NCBI GenBank assembly: GCA_003260075.1
Contig: QLIY01000030.1
Coordinates: 241,023-305,022 of the forward strand
DNA from: Phallusia mammillata
Lineage: Eukaryota; Chordata; Ascidiacea; Phlebobranchia; Ascidiidae
DNA length: 64,000 nucleotides
Direction of reading: 5' to 3'
Shown here: positions 34,107 through 49,100 of the stretch, piece after piece
Layout: each line of letters opens with the position of its first letter
Position numbering within the stretch: position 1 is the stretch's first letter
Notes under the pieces: generated by a model
What the model was told of the DNA's origin: nothing
Databases searched by the model: none
What the model saw: the letters and a program-made list of their open reading frames with translations, nothing else
Position numbers and translations under genes: made by a program

Positions 34107-37100
34107 ATGAGAAGTCAATCATCTTCGCCGATCTTCGCTCTCCTCTCACTCCTCCTACTTTTCTCCTGCTCCTCTTTGGCACAGAGAAGGAGACGGCCCG
34201 AACCCGATATTAGGGGCACGATCAAGGGTGACATCACTGGAGACACGTACAGCCCCAATTTTAGGGACATCACCCCTGGGGCCTCATCACTGGCGTTCGT
34301 GTTTGACGTTACCGGCTCCATGTGGGACGATTTAAAGCAAGTTATCGCTGGAGCGAGACAGATTCTCAACACAACATTGAGTCGGCAGGAGAAGCCTTTA
34401 TACAATTACGTGCTTATTCCTTTCCATGATCCAGGTAAAAGATGTTTTTAATTTCTTTAGGTTTCAAGTAAGTTGTATCAATTTGTTGGTCAATTTATTC
34501 GTCCCCTAATTATTTTTTTCACTTGCTTTGAAGTGGATCTATGAAAACCAAACTACTATTAAACTAGCACTAATCGTAGTTGCATTGTAGTTCAAACTTT
34601 TTGACTGTTGTTTGTGATTTTTGTGTAGTGTCAAACAAAAAATTTGACAGCCGAATATTGATATAGCTGCTCTGAAAGTCGAAAAAAACTGAACTCATTT
34701 TTGGTTAAACATAAAAGACATTAGCACGAAACACCTCGCGTGCCAACATCACAATGTGATTAATTCTCTTCGCAAACTGTTTATCTAAGCTGGTCTGGAT
34801 GGTTTTGAAACTCATTGGGCCTGGTTAGCCCCCCCCCCGCAAACTGTTTATCTAAGCTGGTCTGGATGGTTTTGAAACTCATTGGGAAACTCAAACTTGG
34901 TGACTTGAGCCATTGTTCTTGTTCTTGAACTTTATTGGCGTTGTTTTCTTTTAAAAACATGTAGTGTTTTTGCATGGCTTCATGTGCGTCATACAAATAT
35001 CAATACTCAAGCTAATTGCTTTCAGAAGCGACCCTATTGACCTCATTTATTTACCCTTTAACCCTGGAGTTGTGTAAAACCACAAATGAACGTACTGGAA
35101 ACGTCAGCACAAGCATTACCCTGTTAACACGGTTGCCATAAGCGGTCGAGGGCAAGTCAACAACTTCTCAACCATAAAAAACATTCCTAATTTGTTTTAG
35201 TTGTTGGACCGACCATCGTAACCAGCAACCCTGATACGTTCCAGCGCAGTTTGAAGGATCTTTACGTCCAAGGAGGAGGCGATTGCCCTGAAATGAGTGT
35301 TACAGCCATTAGGTGAGTTCCAGTTTGGACAACTGATTGATTTGAGGTTCTTGTGAATGCACTCAACCCGTCCGTACTGCACAAACAATCCAATGGTGCA
35401 CCACTTTAGCTCACTTTGAACTGTTCTCACTGACCGCCAGTAATATGATGCCCCATTATATTGAGGAGAAGGAGTTGAGGAGAAGGAAATAAAAGTGCAG
35501 ACATAATTTTTTAGCACTTTTATTTGTGTCATATTTTCATATGTTGAATTAACAAATTTTGCCAACACATAAAGTTTGCAACTTACACAGCTAAAGTGGG
35601 TCGTTAAACCATCTTCGTTTCATTACCCGTGACTGTTTATCTTTTTCTGAAATGGTTGCTATGCTTGAAACCTGATGTTATGTTAAGTTTATGTTGGTAA
35701 AACTGTTTAACTATTTACTTTGCAAATATTTATACGAAACTGATATGGTTGACTACGTGAAAATGCTCGGAAATTGGTTTTCGCCTATGCGGCTTATGTA
35801 AACCCCCCCCCCCTAACTATTTACTTTGCAAATATTTATACGAAACTGATATGGTTGACTATACCTGAAAATGCTCGGAAATTGTTTTTCGCCTATGCGG
35901 CTTATGTAAATTGACCCCCTGATGTTCGAAAAACATACTTAGTCGTATAGTTTAACTCTTTTTCAAAATAACGCTATTTACCGATCAAGATAAAAAAACG
36001 ATTGTAAACAACTTTTACTGAACCCAGAGAGGCACTTCTGATTTCTTTACCCGGTTCCTTCATTTACGTTTTCACTGATGCCCCCCCCCCCCCCCCCTGA
36101 TGTTCGAAAAACATACTTAGTCGTATAGTTTAACTCTTTTCCGAAATAACCCTATTTACCGATCAGAATAAAAAAAACGAAGTAAACAACTTTTACTGAA
36201 CCCAGAGAGGCACTGCTGATTTCTTTACCCGGTTCCTTCATTTACGTTTTCACTGATGCTCGGTCGAAAGATTTTGTTCAACTTCCCGAAGTTCTGCAGA
36301 TTATACAAAGGAAACAGAGTCAGGTAGGAATCTATAAGTTGCAAGGATTCAGTAACCACCTTTTGTGCCCAAAGGGGACAGATATTTTTTAAGTTTCAAA
36401 ATAAGTTGTTTAAACGTAGTCAAATTTTCACCAAGTTCGCTAGGTCTATGTTTATACTTGATTGATTTCAGGAGTTTATATGTGATTAATTTGAGGCATT
36501 GCTACGTATTTAACAGCAACTAGTAACTTTTTGCGTAGATTTCTTCTTTGATTGATTACAGAAATAAAGGAACCCCCCCCCCCTGCAGATTATACAAAGG
36601 AAACAGAGTCAGGTAGGAATCTATAAGTTGAAAGATTCAGTGACCACCTTTTTTTTAGTTGAAAGATTCAGTAACCACCTTTTTAAGGGGACAGATATTT
36701 TTTAAGTTTTTGAAAAAGTTGTTTAAACGTAGTCAAATTTACGCCAAGTTCGCTAGGTCTATGTTTATACTTGATTGATTTCAGTAGTTTATATGTGATT
36801 AATTTGAGGCATTGTTACGTATTTAACAGCAACTAGTAACTTTTTGCGTACATTTGCAAATTTCTTTTTTGATTGATTACAGAAATAAAGTGTTTTTTTG
36901 TGTTTTTAGGATCTTAATGCCTGCCGTATTTTTTTCTTTCTAGATTCAGAAATGCTTTTGTTCGTTTATAAAATACTACTAATAAACAAACCTTCTAAAA
37001 TGGGACTTTTCGAAAATTTATCTTGCATATTGATTAAGTACCAAGCTAAGTTATCAATTTGTTCAGGTGGTTTTCGTGTTAACCGGCAAATGCGAGGACG

Positions 37101-40100
37101 ATGATCATGTTGGGTATCAGGCTTATGAGAAGATTGCTGCAACAAGTTCTGGACAAGTTTTTCTCATCACCAAGGACGATGTTTCAGAGGTAATCCTGAA
37201 CAAACTATTGCTGTTGTGATTTGAATTTAGAACAGTTGATTGTGTTTGTTACGTCACAACTACGAAAACAATTGGCTGAATGTGTGTTTGTACAAGATTC
37301 ACTTTTTACGTACAAAATTCTAGTTGGTGATAAAAATAAAAACAATTCAATGAGACAGAAGGTTTTTTGTTATATTTTGTTTGCACATGGATTTACACGT
37401 GTTTTGTTTCGAACAGGGTCGCAATACTGTACTCTGTTTGTTTAACTGTTAAAATACGGACGAATTTGGCTACGTTTTATTTTGTGTGTCGCGTGGATTC
37501 TAGCTTTAAGCCTCGAATCAGTTTAGGCTTTAACACACAAAGCCCATCTCTCGGTTAGACCATAATTTATCATATTTTTCACAGGTTGTGAAATTCATCG
37601 AAGTTTCGGTTCAAGCGCACAAAGTAGTTTTGCTCGCGGCTGATCACGACGCCCCAGGTCAGCACGATTGGACGATTCCGTTTGATCCAGAGCTACAGGA
37701 GATCACTATATCAGTGAGCGGACCTGGTGAGTTTGCCGACATATTTTGGGCGACTTTGCTTTGACCTTGACTTCTGTGGCACATAAACAAACATTCCCTT
37801 TGTACAAATGTGTAAAAAAATCTTATTAAGATATCATCCACAAAATACAGCATTGAAATATCTTCCATATGAAACCAAGTTTGTAAAAATACCCATTCAA
37901 GTAACAGGACACATTACTCGATAACCTACGTTTTTTCGGTGTCCTTGCTGTTTACGTAACCGCTCAACAATGGGCATGTGATGATAAAGTGACTGCGCCA
38001 ATAAAATTGACTTTGCTTGAGCCAGCTTTTTGTTAAAAATCACAACTAACCGCTTGGTTGTTTTGTCAGGCCGACGTTTGACCTTGATTTCCCCCGTTGG
38101 TGACGTCATCACTGAGGAATTCGGTTTAGAAACTCTTCTGAATCTCGAGAAAGTTCTCATCGTTAACCTGAAGGAGCCTGAACCAGGTATAGTGTTTCAA
38201 AGTCACCGACTAAATCATTGTTTAAAATTATCCAGGATTTGGCTTTAATAAGTTGTTGCATTGCATGGTGTTACAACATTTACAAAATATTGCCTAACTA
38301 ATCAGTAAAGTCGCATCGACTCTTTCTGAAAAATAGTGTCATTAAATCTTGTGTTTTTTTTTCGCGGGTTAACTCACTTATGACATTCCAAAATAGGGAT
38401 GTGCCAAAGTTGCAAATGTTCTGTTTGGTCGAGCACCGAGCATCTCACTTAATGCTCCCCCCCCCCTCAAAGTCACCGACTAAATCATTGTTTAAAATTA
38501 TCCAGGATTTGGCTAAAATAAGCATAACATCTAATTATCCAAATTATCCACGATTTTGCTTCAATAAGTTAGTTGCAACATTAAAAAAATACTGCGTGAC
38601 CTAACAAATCAGTAAAATGACATCGACTGTTTCTGAAAAAATAGTTTTCATTAAATCTTGTGTTTTTGACGCGGGTTAACTCACTTATGACACTCCACAA
38701 TATGTTTTGCAATATGTCAGCTGAACAAAACACCTAATAATTTGCTGACAACGTGGCTCATGTCCCCCCCCCCCTCGGTACCGAGTACTCGGGTTCTGGC
38801 TCGGCTCGGCGCATCCCTACTCCAAAATATGTTTTGCAATGTGTCAGCTGAACAAAACACCTAATAGTTTGCTGACACCGTGGCTCATATTTTCTGGATG
38901 TAACACTTAGTTAATTTATGAAGTTTTAAATTGGCAACATTGATGTTTTAGGGATTAAATTCATACACTCAAAAAAGTTGGTTTCCGGCAAATTTTGAAA
39001 AAAGTTCGGGCCCCCCCCCCGTAACAATTAGTTAATTGATGAAGTTTTAAATTGGCGATATTGAAAGTTTTGGCATTAGTTTCTTACACTCAAAAATTTC
39101 GGTTCCGAGCAAATTTTGAAATCGGAAAGATCGACAAAACAGCATATTCGGCCGAAATGTTTTGGCCAACCGAAACTTCAGTACATCACTGTTACACGTT
39201 TTAACATTTCCACACATTATTTCTGCAGGTGAATGGCGCCTCCCCCCCCCCCTGAAACATGGGCAAAACAGCATACTCGGCCGAAATGTTTTGGCCAACC
39301 GAAACTTCAGTACATCACTGCTACACGTTTTAACATTTCCACATATTGTTTCTACAGGTGAATGGCGCCTTATAGTGGACAGCACCGGGGAACACACACT
39401 CCGTGTTACAGGACTCAGTATTCTTGATTTCCAAGCACGTTTTGCTCGTCAACCAACTTTTGATTGGCTCAACACCGAATATCAGCCAGTGGCAGGTGAT
39501 TTCCTAACAAAAGAAAGCATAGAAAAACATTGTAGCTAGCATTTTAAAGGGGTTTGACAAATGTCAAATAGTTTTGTATTTTGAACGCATTCTATAGCTG
39601 TACATTCTTGCACTGATGATGACAACAGCGATTATTATATCGTCTACAACAGAAGTATTTACCATATAAAGGTTATCTGGTAGTTTTGTTTATGTTAAAA
39701 CAATAGTTACCAGGAATGTATTTGTAACTTTTAATGTGGAATGGTTTCCATATAGAATCGATTCATATACCACGAGGAGGGTTGTTTGTTTGTTTGTGCA
39801 CTTGTTGGTCGTTGTCTGTTGCAAAACAATCGTAATTGTCAAGTTTTTTTTAATTAAATATTTTTTTTTGCCTTTTGCAAAAGCCTTACACTACATCTGG
39901 CCTATTAAAGGCGTTAGAAGCGAATCGAACCTGTCTCTAAGCATAACCATATATGACCAGATATAAGACTAGAAAATCCAACCTGTGGTGGGACTCGAAC
40001 CCATGACAAAAGTTTGTCCGAAACTCTTCAAAAACTTGTTGATATTCTTCGCAGGAATCGACACCTACATTCTCCTCAACGCTACTGGCCTTCCAGCCCC

Positions 40101-43100
40101 GGGTATATTTCATCAGTTGGATCTACTGGATATTGCTGGAAGACCAATACATGTAAGAAAATTCAAACAGTATTTTAATAGTTTATTAGGTTAAAATTAC
40201 TTAAATATTAGATGCCATAAACCAGTTTTTTGACCCCCCCCCCTTTTAATAGTTTATTAGGTTAAAATTACTTAAATATTAGATGCCATAAGGCATAAGA
40301 TAATCTTAACTCGATAAACCAGTTTTTTGTTCTTGCTGTTTTATGTAACGTCTACTAAACGATAACGTGTGACAAAGTGCCAATGCAAATAAATTTGGCT
40401 TCGATTGACCTTAATACTAGTTGTTTTGTGAAAAATATGAATTTATAATATTAAAAGTATAATCAGTCTTGTACATGTTTCCTAAAAACTTTCTGTTTTC
40501 AGTCCATGGATCTCTCATCTCCACGTGACCCTTCCCAACCTTACTTATACACAGTCGACCCATTCCTGCCTCCGAACCAGCCTTTCCACATGGCTGTACA
40601 CGGTCAAACTCATGATGGATTTCCGTTCATACGAGCAACTAAAAACGCTGTCATAAATATAGAACCGGGTAAGAAATAACTTTATCATCATATTTTTTTA
40701 AAATATGAGGTACGGGATTGCTACAACCATATACTGTTGATAACTTAATGGCAAAGTTATTCCCTAAAAATACGTTTTTTTCTCCGGGGTAAATTTACTA
40801 ATGAGGGGGAATATTGAAAATAAGGTGGCGGAATAATGAAATATAAATATGAAATAAGGTGAACAAGGATACATTTTTTGACAATTTACATCTCAAGTAG
40901 GATAATAAAGAAAATTTGTCAATAAAACCGTTTTCCAATATTTTAAATTTGGCCAAACGTTTTTATTTGATCGCTTTATAAAATTGTAACTTAAATACCT
41001 TTCAACGTGGAAATCGAGTTTATTTTCTCTATTATCCAGATTAATTATTTGTTTGTTTGTTCTAAAACAATCGCAATTGCAAATAATAATAATTGCATTG
41101 TTTCAAACTACAGTAATAGAATTGATTGTTTGTCCACAGTGAAACCAGTCGTTCAAATGCCTGAAACTCATCCTGGATATTTCGATTATCCTGCTGAGAT
41201 TCCGTGCCACATTATAAGTCTGCTTCCCTTCCATGTGAAATGGAGCAGAGAAGTTGAAGGGGTTTGGGTCGATTTATTGGCGCAACCTCGACATTATCTG
41301 TAAGTATAAGTGGCGTTAGAATAACCTTTGTATTACAAAAGTCAAACTTTAATCTATAAAACTATAGATGCTAAACAACATTTAAATAGTTTTCAAAAAT
41401 TTGAAGTTGAACATTTAGTCAAATTGCACTGTCGCTTTATTAAATTTGTCCTTCTTGAACAGTTTTGAAAGCATAAGTAAGCCCGTGTCACGCCGGTCAA
41501 GTGTTTTAGAAACGCTTACATATATGCCAGCAGAGTATCATTTAACAATGTATTTTGTAATAGCTTTTTTTATAGTTACATCACAGTAAATTAATTTTGC
41601 AGCACACTGACAAAAATATTTTTCTCGTTATTTATAAACTTAGTAGCATAATGAATAACATCACATCAGTAACTTCTATCATCTTCCAGGGACTCGGTAA
41701 CAGATTATTTCCGCATTGATGACGTAACAGAAGCGGCGGAGGGGAACTACCGTTGCTATGCCAACAACTCACATGGGTTCGGATATGGACAAACTTTCTT
41801 GGACGTCGAAGGTAAGTTGGAATCGGGAAAGCAGATCATTGTTAAACAGGATAGTGAATGAGATGGGATTGGAACCTACAACCTTGCAAACTACGGTTTT
41901 GTGAGTGTGTTTTTACTGGAAACTTCGATAGTTAGACCAATTGATTTGCCAAAGACGAACCTCAGATTTGTGAAATAATTGAGTGATCTGTTTAAAACAT
42001 ATTCATTTTTTTCATAGAAAATACTTTTATACATATAAATATAAAAACATATGCAGACACAAAAATCTCANTGTTTTTGGAAAGGTCATCAGTATGGTCC
42101 CATTCGGGAGGGAGGGCGGCAACCATTTTAATGAAAATTTTAAAGTCGGTGTTATTCGGGGTAAATTTGTATTTATCTGCCAATTGGTCGTACTTATAAT
42201 ATTCCCCCTCAGAATTAAGTAGATCGGAATAATCAAGTATTCCTGCATTTTTAGAGGCTTTAAATAAAATGTTTTTGACCTAAGTTTTGTCATCCAAACG
42301 TATTATATATTATACCTTGTCTAATAGAACGCCCTCCAGTGATCACAGTGGAGGGAAACGTCACTGTTGTCCCGGGAACGAACGCGATTCTCACTTGTGA
42401 CGTACAGAGTAACGTGGAATACACGATCACGTGGTCGAAAGCGGATGGGTCGAGGTTGGAAAGAAGAAGGTGGGAATGATTTTATTGTGATGAAATAAAA
42501 AAGTTGGAGACAAAAGTTTAAAAACCTTTGTAACGTGCAATACTCACAAAAAACAGAGAGGCCAAAATAATTAGGTATAATGTAAGGTCAAGTCATTTGT
42601 CGTAATGTCAGGTTTTACACTAACTTAATGGCTTGAATTTTTAAAACCCTAAAATATACACAACCTATATTTTGTAAAACTCGGTTTCAAATTTAGGTAC
42701 ACAAGACACGGACTTGAATAACAGCTTTAATAAAAAGCAAATTGCCAGCGACGTAGAGTAAAACGTATTCATTTTATTAAAACAAACGTTTCGACAAAAC
42801 TATTGTCATCATCAGTGAAAATGTAATGCACAAGTGGAAACAAGCGCGTTTATATACAGAAAAAGTAAGGAGAAAAGTTTAATCAACTGCGTCACGCTGA
42901 TAAAAGGTTGCCGACAAAATGGAGATAACGATAAAACCAGTGAATTAGGTGTTAAAAAGCCGCAGGGGCATCGAAGTTGTGTCCACGTTCAGCCCCGGTG
43001 CATGTTGCTGGATAAGAAGCGGTTTCAAATGTCATTACACCCACGAAACTTGTGGCAAACGACCATAATTGTTCAAACCAATTTACAGTTGTGAAATTAG

Positions 43101-46100
43101 AGTAAAACTTTGTCAGTTCGCTTTTCTTTGGTTGTTGTAAACTTAAGCTCTTAATGTGGTCTAAGATTCTCTTTTGCCTGAAGCAAATTCATCTTACAAT
43201 ACTCCCACAAAGAACTTAGCATTTAGGTGTCACGACGGTATATTACATTTAACATATGTACTAGGAGCGTTGCTCTACTGTTGTTTTAACGTAAAATGGC
43301 TTTGGAAGTTTTGTAACATACAACGTAAGTTCTAAAATCATTTTTAAAAAGCATTAAACATTTTTTTCACTTTTAAAGATTTCGAAAGTTGCGCAACGGG
43401 TCGTTACTCATCCGTAACGCTAAATCACGTGACGAGACGGTGTACCAATGTACTGTGGTGAATATTGGAGGGGAAAGTTCAGAAGTCATCGCACTGATCG
43501 TCGAAAGTAAGTTTTGTTGTGGATTTGTGTTCAAATAATTTACTGGTTGTAACTGTTGCTTCGTGCAATTCTTCGAAATTATATAAACGATAATAACCAT
43601 GAAAACAAAAGAAAATCCACTTAAAATCTTGACCAATTAACATGTCACAAAAATTAGAAAGTTTATCTGGTTTTAATACAACTTATTTTATTAAACAACT
43701 TTGCAGGACCTCCTCGTGTTTCGGTGAATCCTTCAAGAAAAACTCCGTTCAGAGATGGAGATCGAATTTATATCGAATGTACAGCACATGGGCTTCCTGA
43801 TCCAACCATTGAGTGGCTGAAGGGATCGACTTATCTGCGTGACATCGGAAAAATCAGGTAAACTTTAACTTTGAAACAGACAACAAGGGGTCAAGGGTTT
43901 AATTCTCGCCGCTGGTGAAAATGGTCGTGGATTTAGCTCTGGTGGTTAGTCTTTACACGCCCGAATTTTTGAAAATTTTGAAGATAATATGAAGATGTTG
44001 TAAAGGCAAAATTAGACATATCTAAACATAAAGGCGAATAACTTTGAAACTTTTTCGCTAAACTTGATTTATTGCAATATACTTTGCCTGACTTGATCAG
44101 ATGTACGCATTTTGCTTTAAAATACATCCTTGAAACAGCTACACCCTCTTAGTTACTCAAGTTTTAAACACTTCTTCACCACTCAACAGAATTGGTCGAG
44201 ATGGTGAATTCCTTCGCATCGTGAACGCTGGACCTGAAGATGAAGGAACTTATACTTGTCAGGGTCGGAACAGAGCTGGAACTGACGATGCGTCGGTGTT
44301 GTGGTATTTCACTGGTAAGCTGGTGTTTCACATATTTTTTCATGAGAAGTTTACGGGTTCAGTGATTCGCATAATTTTTCTGATTTTCCGCCCCCCCCCC
44401 GTTGTGGTATTTCACTGGTAAGCTGGTGTTTCACATATTTTTTCATGAAAAATTAGCGGGTTCAGTGATTCGCATATTTTTTCTGATTTTTCAAATGTCA
44501 CACGTGTTTTTCTGTTTGGGGCTTTTGCGATTCAGTGTTTCACATATGTTTTTGTTAACTCGCGAAGTTCATTGTTTCTCACATCTCTTTCTGTTTATAC
44601 CAGTGGTTCTTAACCTTTTTTTCTTGCTGCACCCCTTTCAAATCACCAACCAATTTTCGCACCCCTTCTATAATTATATTTATATAGAATAGACCTAACC
44701 AACCTTAATGATTTAGCATCCCCGCACTCCCTAGGAACAGTTCTCGCACCCCTTGGGGGTTCGTACACCCCTGGTTAAGAACCACTGGTTTAGAGCTTTT
44801 GCAATTCAGTGTTTTACATTTTTAATTTTTAAGTTTGTGCAGTTTAGTGTTTCCCTTCATACTTTTCTGATTAAACTTGACGCGATTAACTTTTTCACAT
44901 ATATTTTCTGTTTAGACTTTTTGCAGTTCAGTGTTTCACATATATTTTTCTCTTCAGAACCTCCCACTGTCACGATTGAAGAAAGTCACGTGCTCGTGTT
45001 GGAAGGATCGAGTGTCACACTCGTCTGTGACGTCACAGGGACACCAAAACCAGTCGTCAGGTGGCGGAAGTCAGGCAGCGAAATTGTGACGAGCAGGGCG
45101 TATGAGGTCATGGTAAGTAAAATTACGGAGATTTCTTAATCTGCTGTGTTACCGAATGTGCCTAATTCTATACAAGTGACAAAATAGTGTCTATATTTGT
45201 TTATTTTTAATTCTAGCGACACAATTATGAAGAAATTTCGCAAAATTTTCGCAAAAATTAGTAACTTTTATTTTTTACGATGAAAGTGCATGTTTTGAAA
45301 AAGTTATTTCCCGACATGAGCGTTGCTACGAAGTTAAATCACTTTATTAGATTGCTTGAAGTTTTTCCAACCGTAAATTTGTGTGAAGATTTTCTCAGTC
45401 TAAACAAGCCAGCTGTTTTAAGTTTAACAAATGTTTTTGGCAATGAACTCAAAACCCACAACATTAGTTGAACTGAACTTTTACCAAACCTTGCGTACAT
45501 TTTTACACACACTTAAATCGCTTGTTCAAAACTGTCAAGTATGAACCAGGGCTGCCAATGAGAATTTCAACAAAACCCAAGACTCACAGCAAAATAAACC
45601 AAGAATTTAAATGAAAACCCAAGATTGCAAAATGTGGTTAGAAATGCAATTAATTAGGAAATTTACTTGGTTCATTGACAAATTTTTGACAATTTACAGT
45701 CCGGAAATGCAACTTTACAAACTGGTAGGAAATGGTCAATGCAAGCAAAGGGAATATTATGTTCAATAAAATATGCAGCAATCGCCAGTTCACTCTTGGC
45801 TGTTTGATGATCATCATCTGTTTTCTTTTTCATAAAATTAGTAATGTCTACAGTATATTTAAAAGCTTTAAAACTTCTTTGATGGTTCGCAGTTTTTATG
45901 TTTAACGAACATTGATTTATTTGCATTTTTAAGTGTAACGATTGCTTTCACTGTATACTTATCTAGAAAGAATTAAGGTCTAGAATAGAGAGAAAATAAA
46001 AGAGATGATAAAATGGCCCAAACAGTGCAGCTACCCGAAAAACTTTTCTCGTTAAAATAGTTCTTACATATATTTATTTCATCAATAAGACTCAAAACCC

Positions 46101-49100
46101 AAGAATTGCTATAATTTTCAAAATAAAACCCAAGAACCCAAGACGTCAAGTAAAAACCCAAGATCTTGGGGCAAAACCCAAGCTTTGGCAGCCCTGGTAT
46201 CAACCGAACAATTTTTCTTCGCAGTCGAACGGACATCTGCGCATCCACCAGGTGGCGCGCTCCGACTCTGACGTATTCAAGTGTGTTGCACGAAATGTGG
46301 CGGGGTCAACTTATGGGGAAATCACCGTGGAGGTGGGGTGGGTACCTGTTATCACCCACCCGCCCCTCGACATCGGAATCGATATAGGTTGGTTGGTAGT
46401 GTAGACTTCCTAATATTACCTTATTCAAATAGAATTATAAACAGATTAATAATAAACATAATTTCAGGACACACATTCATAGAAACACGTTATTAACTGC
46501 AAGAGAACTTGTATATACAGAAAAACATCATGCAAATCAGTGCAGGTTGCTATTCTATATACACGAGTCCGTGTGTTCAAGTCCGTGTGTAGTGTCCCTC
46601 CCCCCCCCCCAAAAACATCATGCAAATCAGTGCAGGTTGCTATTCTATATACACGAGTACTCTGGCTGTTATGTTTTTGATTAAATTACTTTTCAAGTCC
46701 GTGTGTAGTGTCCCTTATAAAAATAGTTTTCAACTTAGTTTTTAAGGTTGATAGTGTGCCGTCAATCAAGCAATTGATTTCCATTTGAATAAACCATTTG
46801 CGCCTTGTTGATGTAGCCATGTTTGTGTTATAATTAATATAAATATAAATATATATAGCATATAACGCTTTATAACACAATGTAACTGCAACGCGTTCAG
46901 CCATTATCTACCTATAACGTTTCAACGGTGTTTTAGTGTCTCGCTAAATTCACAAAGTGAAGTAATCTCAACTCTATAAAACTCTATACTGATACGCTTC
47001 ATAAACTTGCACATCACGTGACCAGGTTACAACGTCACGCTCGAGTGCGCCGCGGACGGTCATCCGGGACCGTCGATCACGTGGTTTCGGGGGACGACGC
47101 GCAACCATGCGGAACAGACCTTGTTCGATTTGAATTCACGCGCGGTTATGAGCAACGAGACTGACAGTCTGACGATCACCACTCTGAACCTGGATGACGA
47201 AGGAGCTTACACTTGCACTGCTACAAATCACTTCGGAAGCTCAGTGGCAACCGCTCAACTGTCAATCACAGGAACAGGTGACAGTTGATTGATTTGTTGT
47301 AAATTGTAACCTCTGGTTTCTAGAACGCCTTTTTGAGTAAAAAAAAACTGAAAAAAGGAAAATTCATTATTCAGTTTTTTGTTTGGAAATTTTAGGAGCA
47401 ATAGAAATTGACTTGAAAGTTGACAACCGCTGTTTTCATCATAAAAGGTTTTTAATCAATTGAAACATGTTTTAAAAACCATACACAGACAAATAGAATA
47501 AATAAGAATTTTTCTAGTTTTCTGTTTTTGCGCCGTGATGACTTCCAAATGTATAAAAAATGCGCATTAGGGCTGTTTGAAAATGCTTGGCTTTCTTTTT
47601 AATCGAAATAAAATTAAAAGCGTTATTTTTGCTTCCTAAAGCTGCTTTCCAATCAAAAAAATTTACGAACCTTAAAGCCTCAAGAATTACCTACAACTTG
47701 TAACCATCAAATTATTTTTCAGCCATTCCTCGTGTTGATGTTGGACCTCGTCGTATTCACGTGATAGAAGGTGATTCCATCACTTTACCTTGCCGCATAA
47801 CTTCAGGCAATCCTTACCCAACCAGGCTCTGGTATAAGGGAAGGAGCGTGTTTGAGTTTACAGAAAGAATTGAGGTGAATAAAGTTTTAATGGACAACTA
47901 GGTTTGACAAAAATGATAAAGTCGTTGCTAAATTACAACAAATTATATTACGTATTAAGTACAGTACGTCAGGCGTATTGATGAAGCCGGCCTTTCAGGC
48001 ATTTCCACATGACAAGGCATGCTAGAAAAGCATAGCATGTGGTGGGATTCGAGTCTTTGTGGGACTGGCACTGAACTGAGCTAAATGTTTCTAGACATAA
48101 AAACAACATCATATTTTAAATAGTTTAATTGCTTTTAAAGGGAAAAAATATAAATAAAAAAGAAAGAAAATGTTATAACATATCTTATAGAACTGATTTA
48201 TTGTGATTAATAGTTAAAAGTTATTCCATAGTATCCCAAATAGTTTAATATTTTACACTCCCACTCCCACTGCTTTTAACTGCTTTGTTTCATCCTAAAA
48301 AAGTCTTTGTTTCATCCTAAAAAAAAGTGTGTTTATAATTGAATTTTTTGACAGTTAAACCAGGATGGCGGGCCCCCCCCCCCTGATTTATTGTGATTAA
48401 TAGTTAAAAGTTATTCCATAGTATCCCAAAAAGTTATTGAAAAATCCCAAATAGTTTAATATTTTACACTTCCACTACCACTGCTTTTAACTGCTTTGTT
48501 TCATCCTAAAAAAGTCTGTGTTTGTAATTGAACTTTTTTGACAGTTAAACCAGGATGGCGGAATCACAATTAGTAATGCCAACCCTGATGACGCAGGACC
48601 TTACGTTTGTTCGGCAACAAATGTGATCGGGACAGATCGTAGAAGAGTTGACCTCGATGTTTGGGGTTAGTGTGAAATATGTATTAATATCAAGCACTAT
48701 GCTTGTTATGATTTCCAACGTTTTGATCCTTTCCCAAATGGTGCACGTATTTACGAGCACTATAAACGGATCGAAAATAATTTATTCCAAAACAAGACTG
48801 ATAGAAGGCTTGTGTGTAATACTTACTTTTTGTAATTGTCTGCAATAGATTATATTTTCTACATGCAAGCTATCGGACAGTTTGTTGAGGGAACAATTGT
48901 TTAGAACAGTGGTTCCCAACCGTTTTGTAGTTACGGACCCCTTTTACAAACTTTGTTGGTCCGCGGACCCCCAACGGAATGTACTATAGTCTGGTTATGT
49001 TTTTCGTTTCCATTTATTACATACTGTTATGCGCTATTATACTTTTGCTTTTGGGGGCAGAATTTTAATCAACCTTCACAGTCCTTAAATCATAATAAAG

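Larger units (their letters stand above)
34107..37189 (+). other. HMCN: Hemicentin signal peptide and VWA domain
   Basis: Exons 1-4. A hydrophobic signal (residues about 9-25, [16 protein letters not shown]) is followed by RRRR and then the VWA domain. The metal-site loop is DVTGS (residues 67-71), the hemicentin version of DxSxS. The block [15 protein letters not shown] (exon 2) is diagnostic of hemicentins, followed by [13 protein letters not shown] and [12 protein letters not shown]. Exon 3 has a truncated allelic copy at 36028-36080. Confidence 0.93.
37585..40668 (+). other. HMCN: Hemicentin-specific region between VWA and Ig domains
   Basis: Exons 5-9. Blocks such as [50 protein letters not shown] and [11 protein letters not shown] align in order with what I recall of vertebrate hemicentins between VWA and the first Ig domain. 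Exon 7 has a truncated allelic copy at 39229-39241. Confidence 0.88.
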
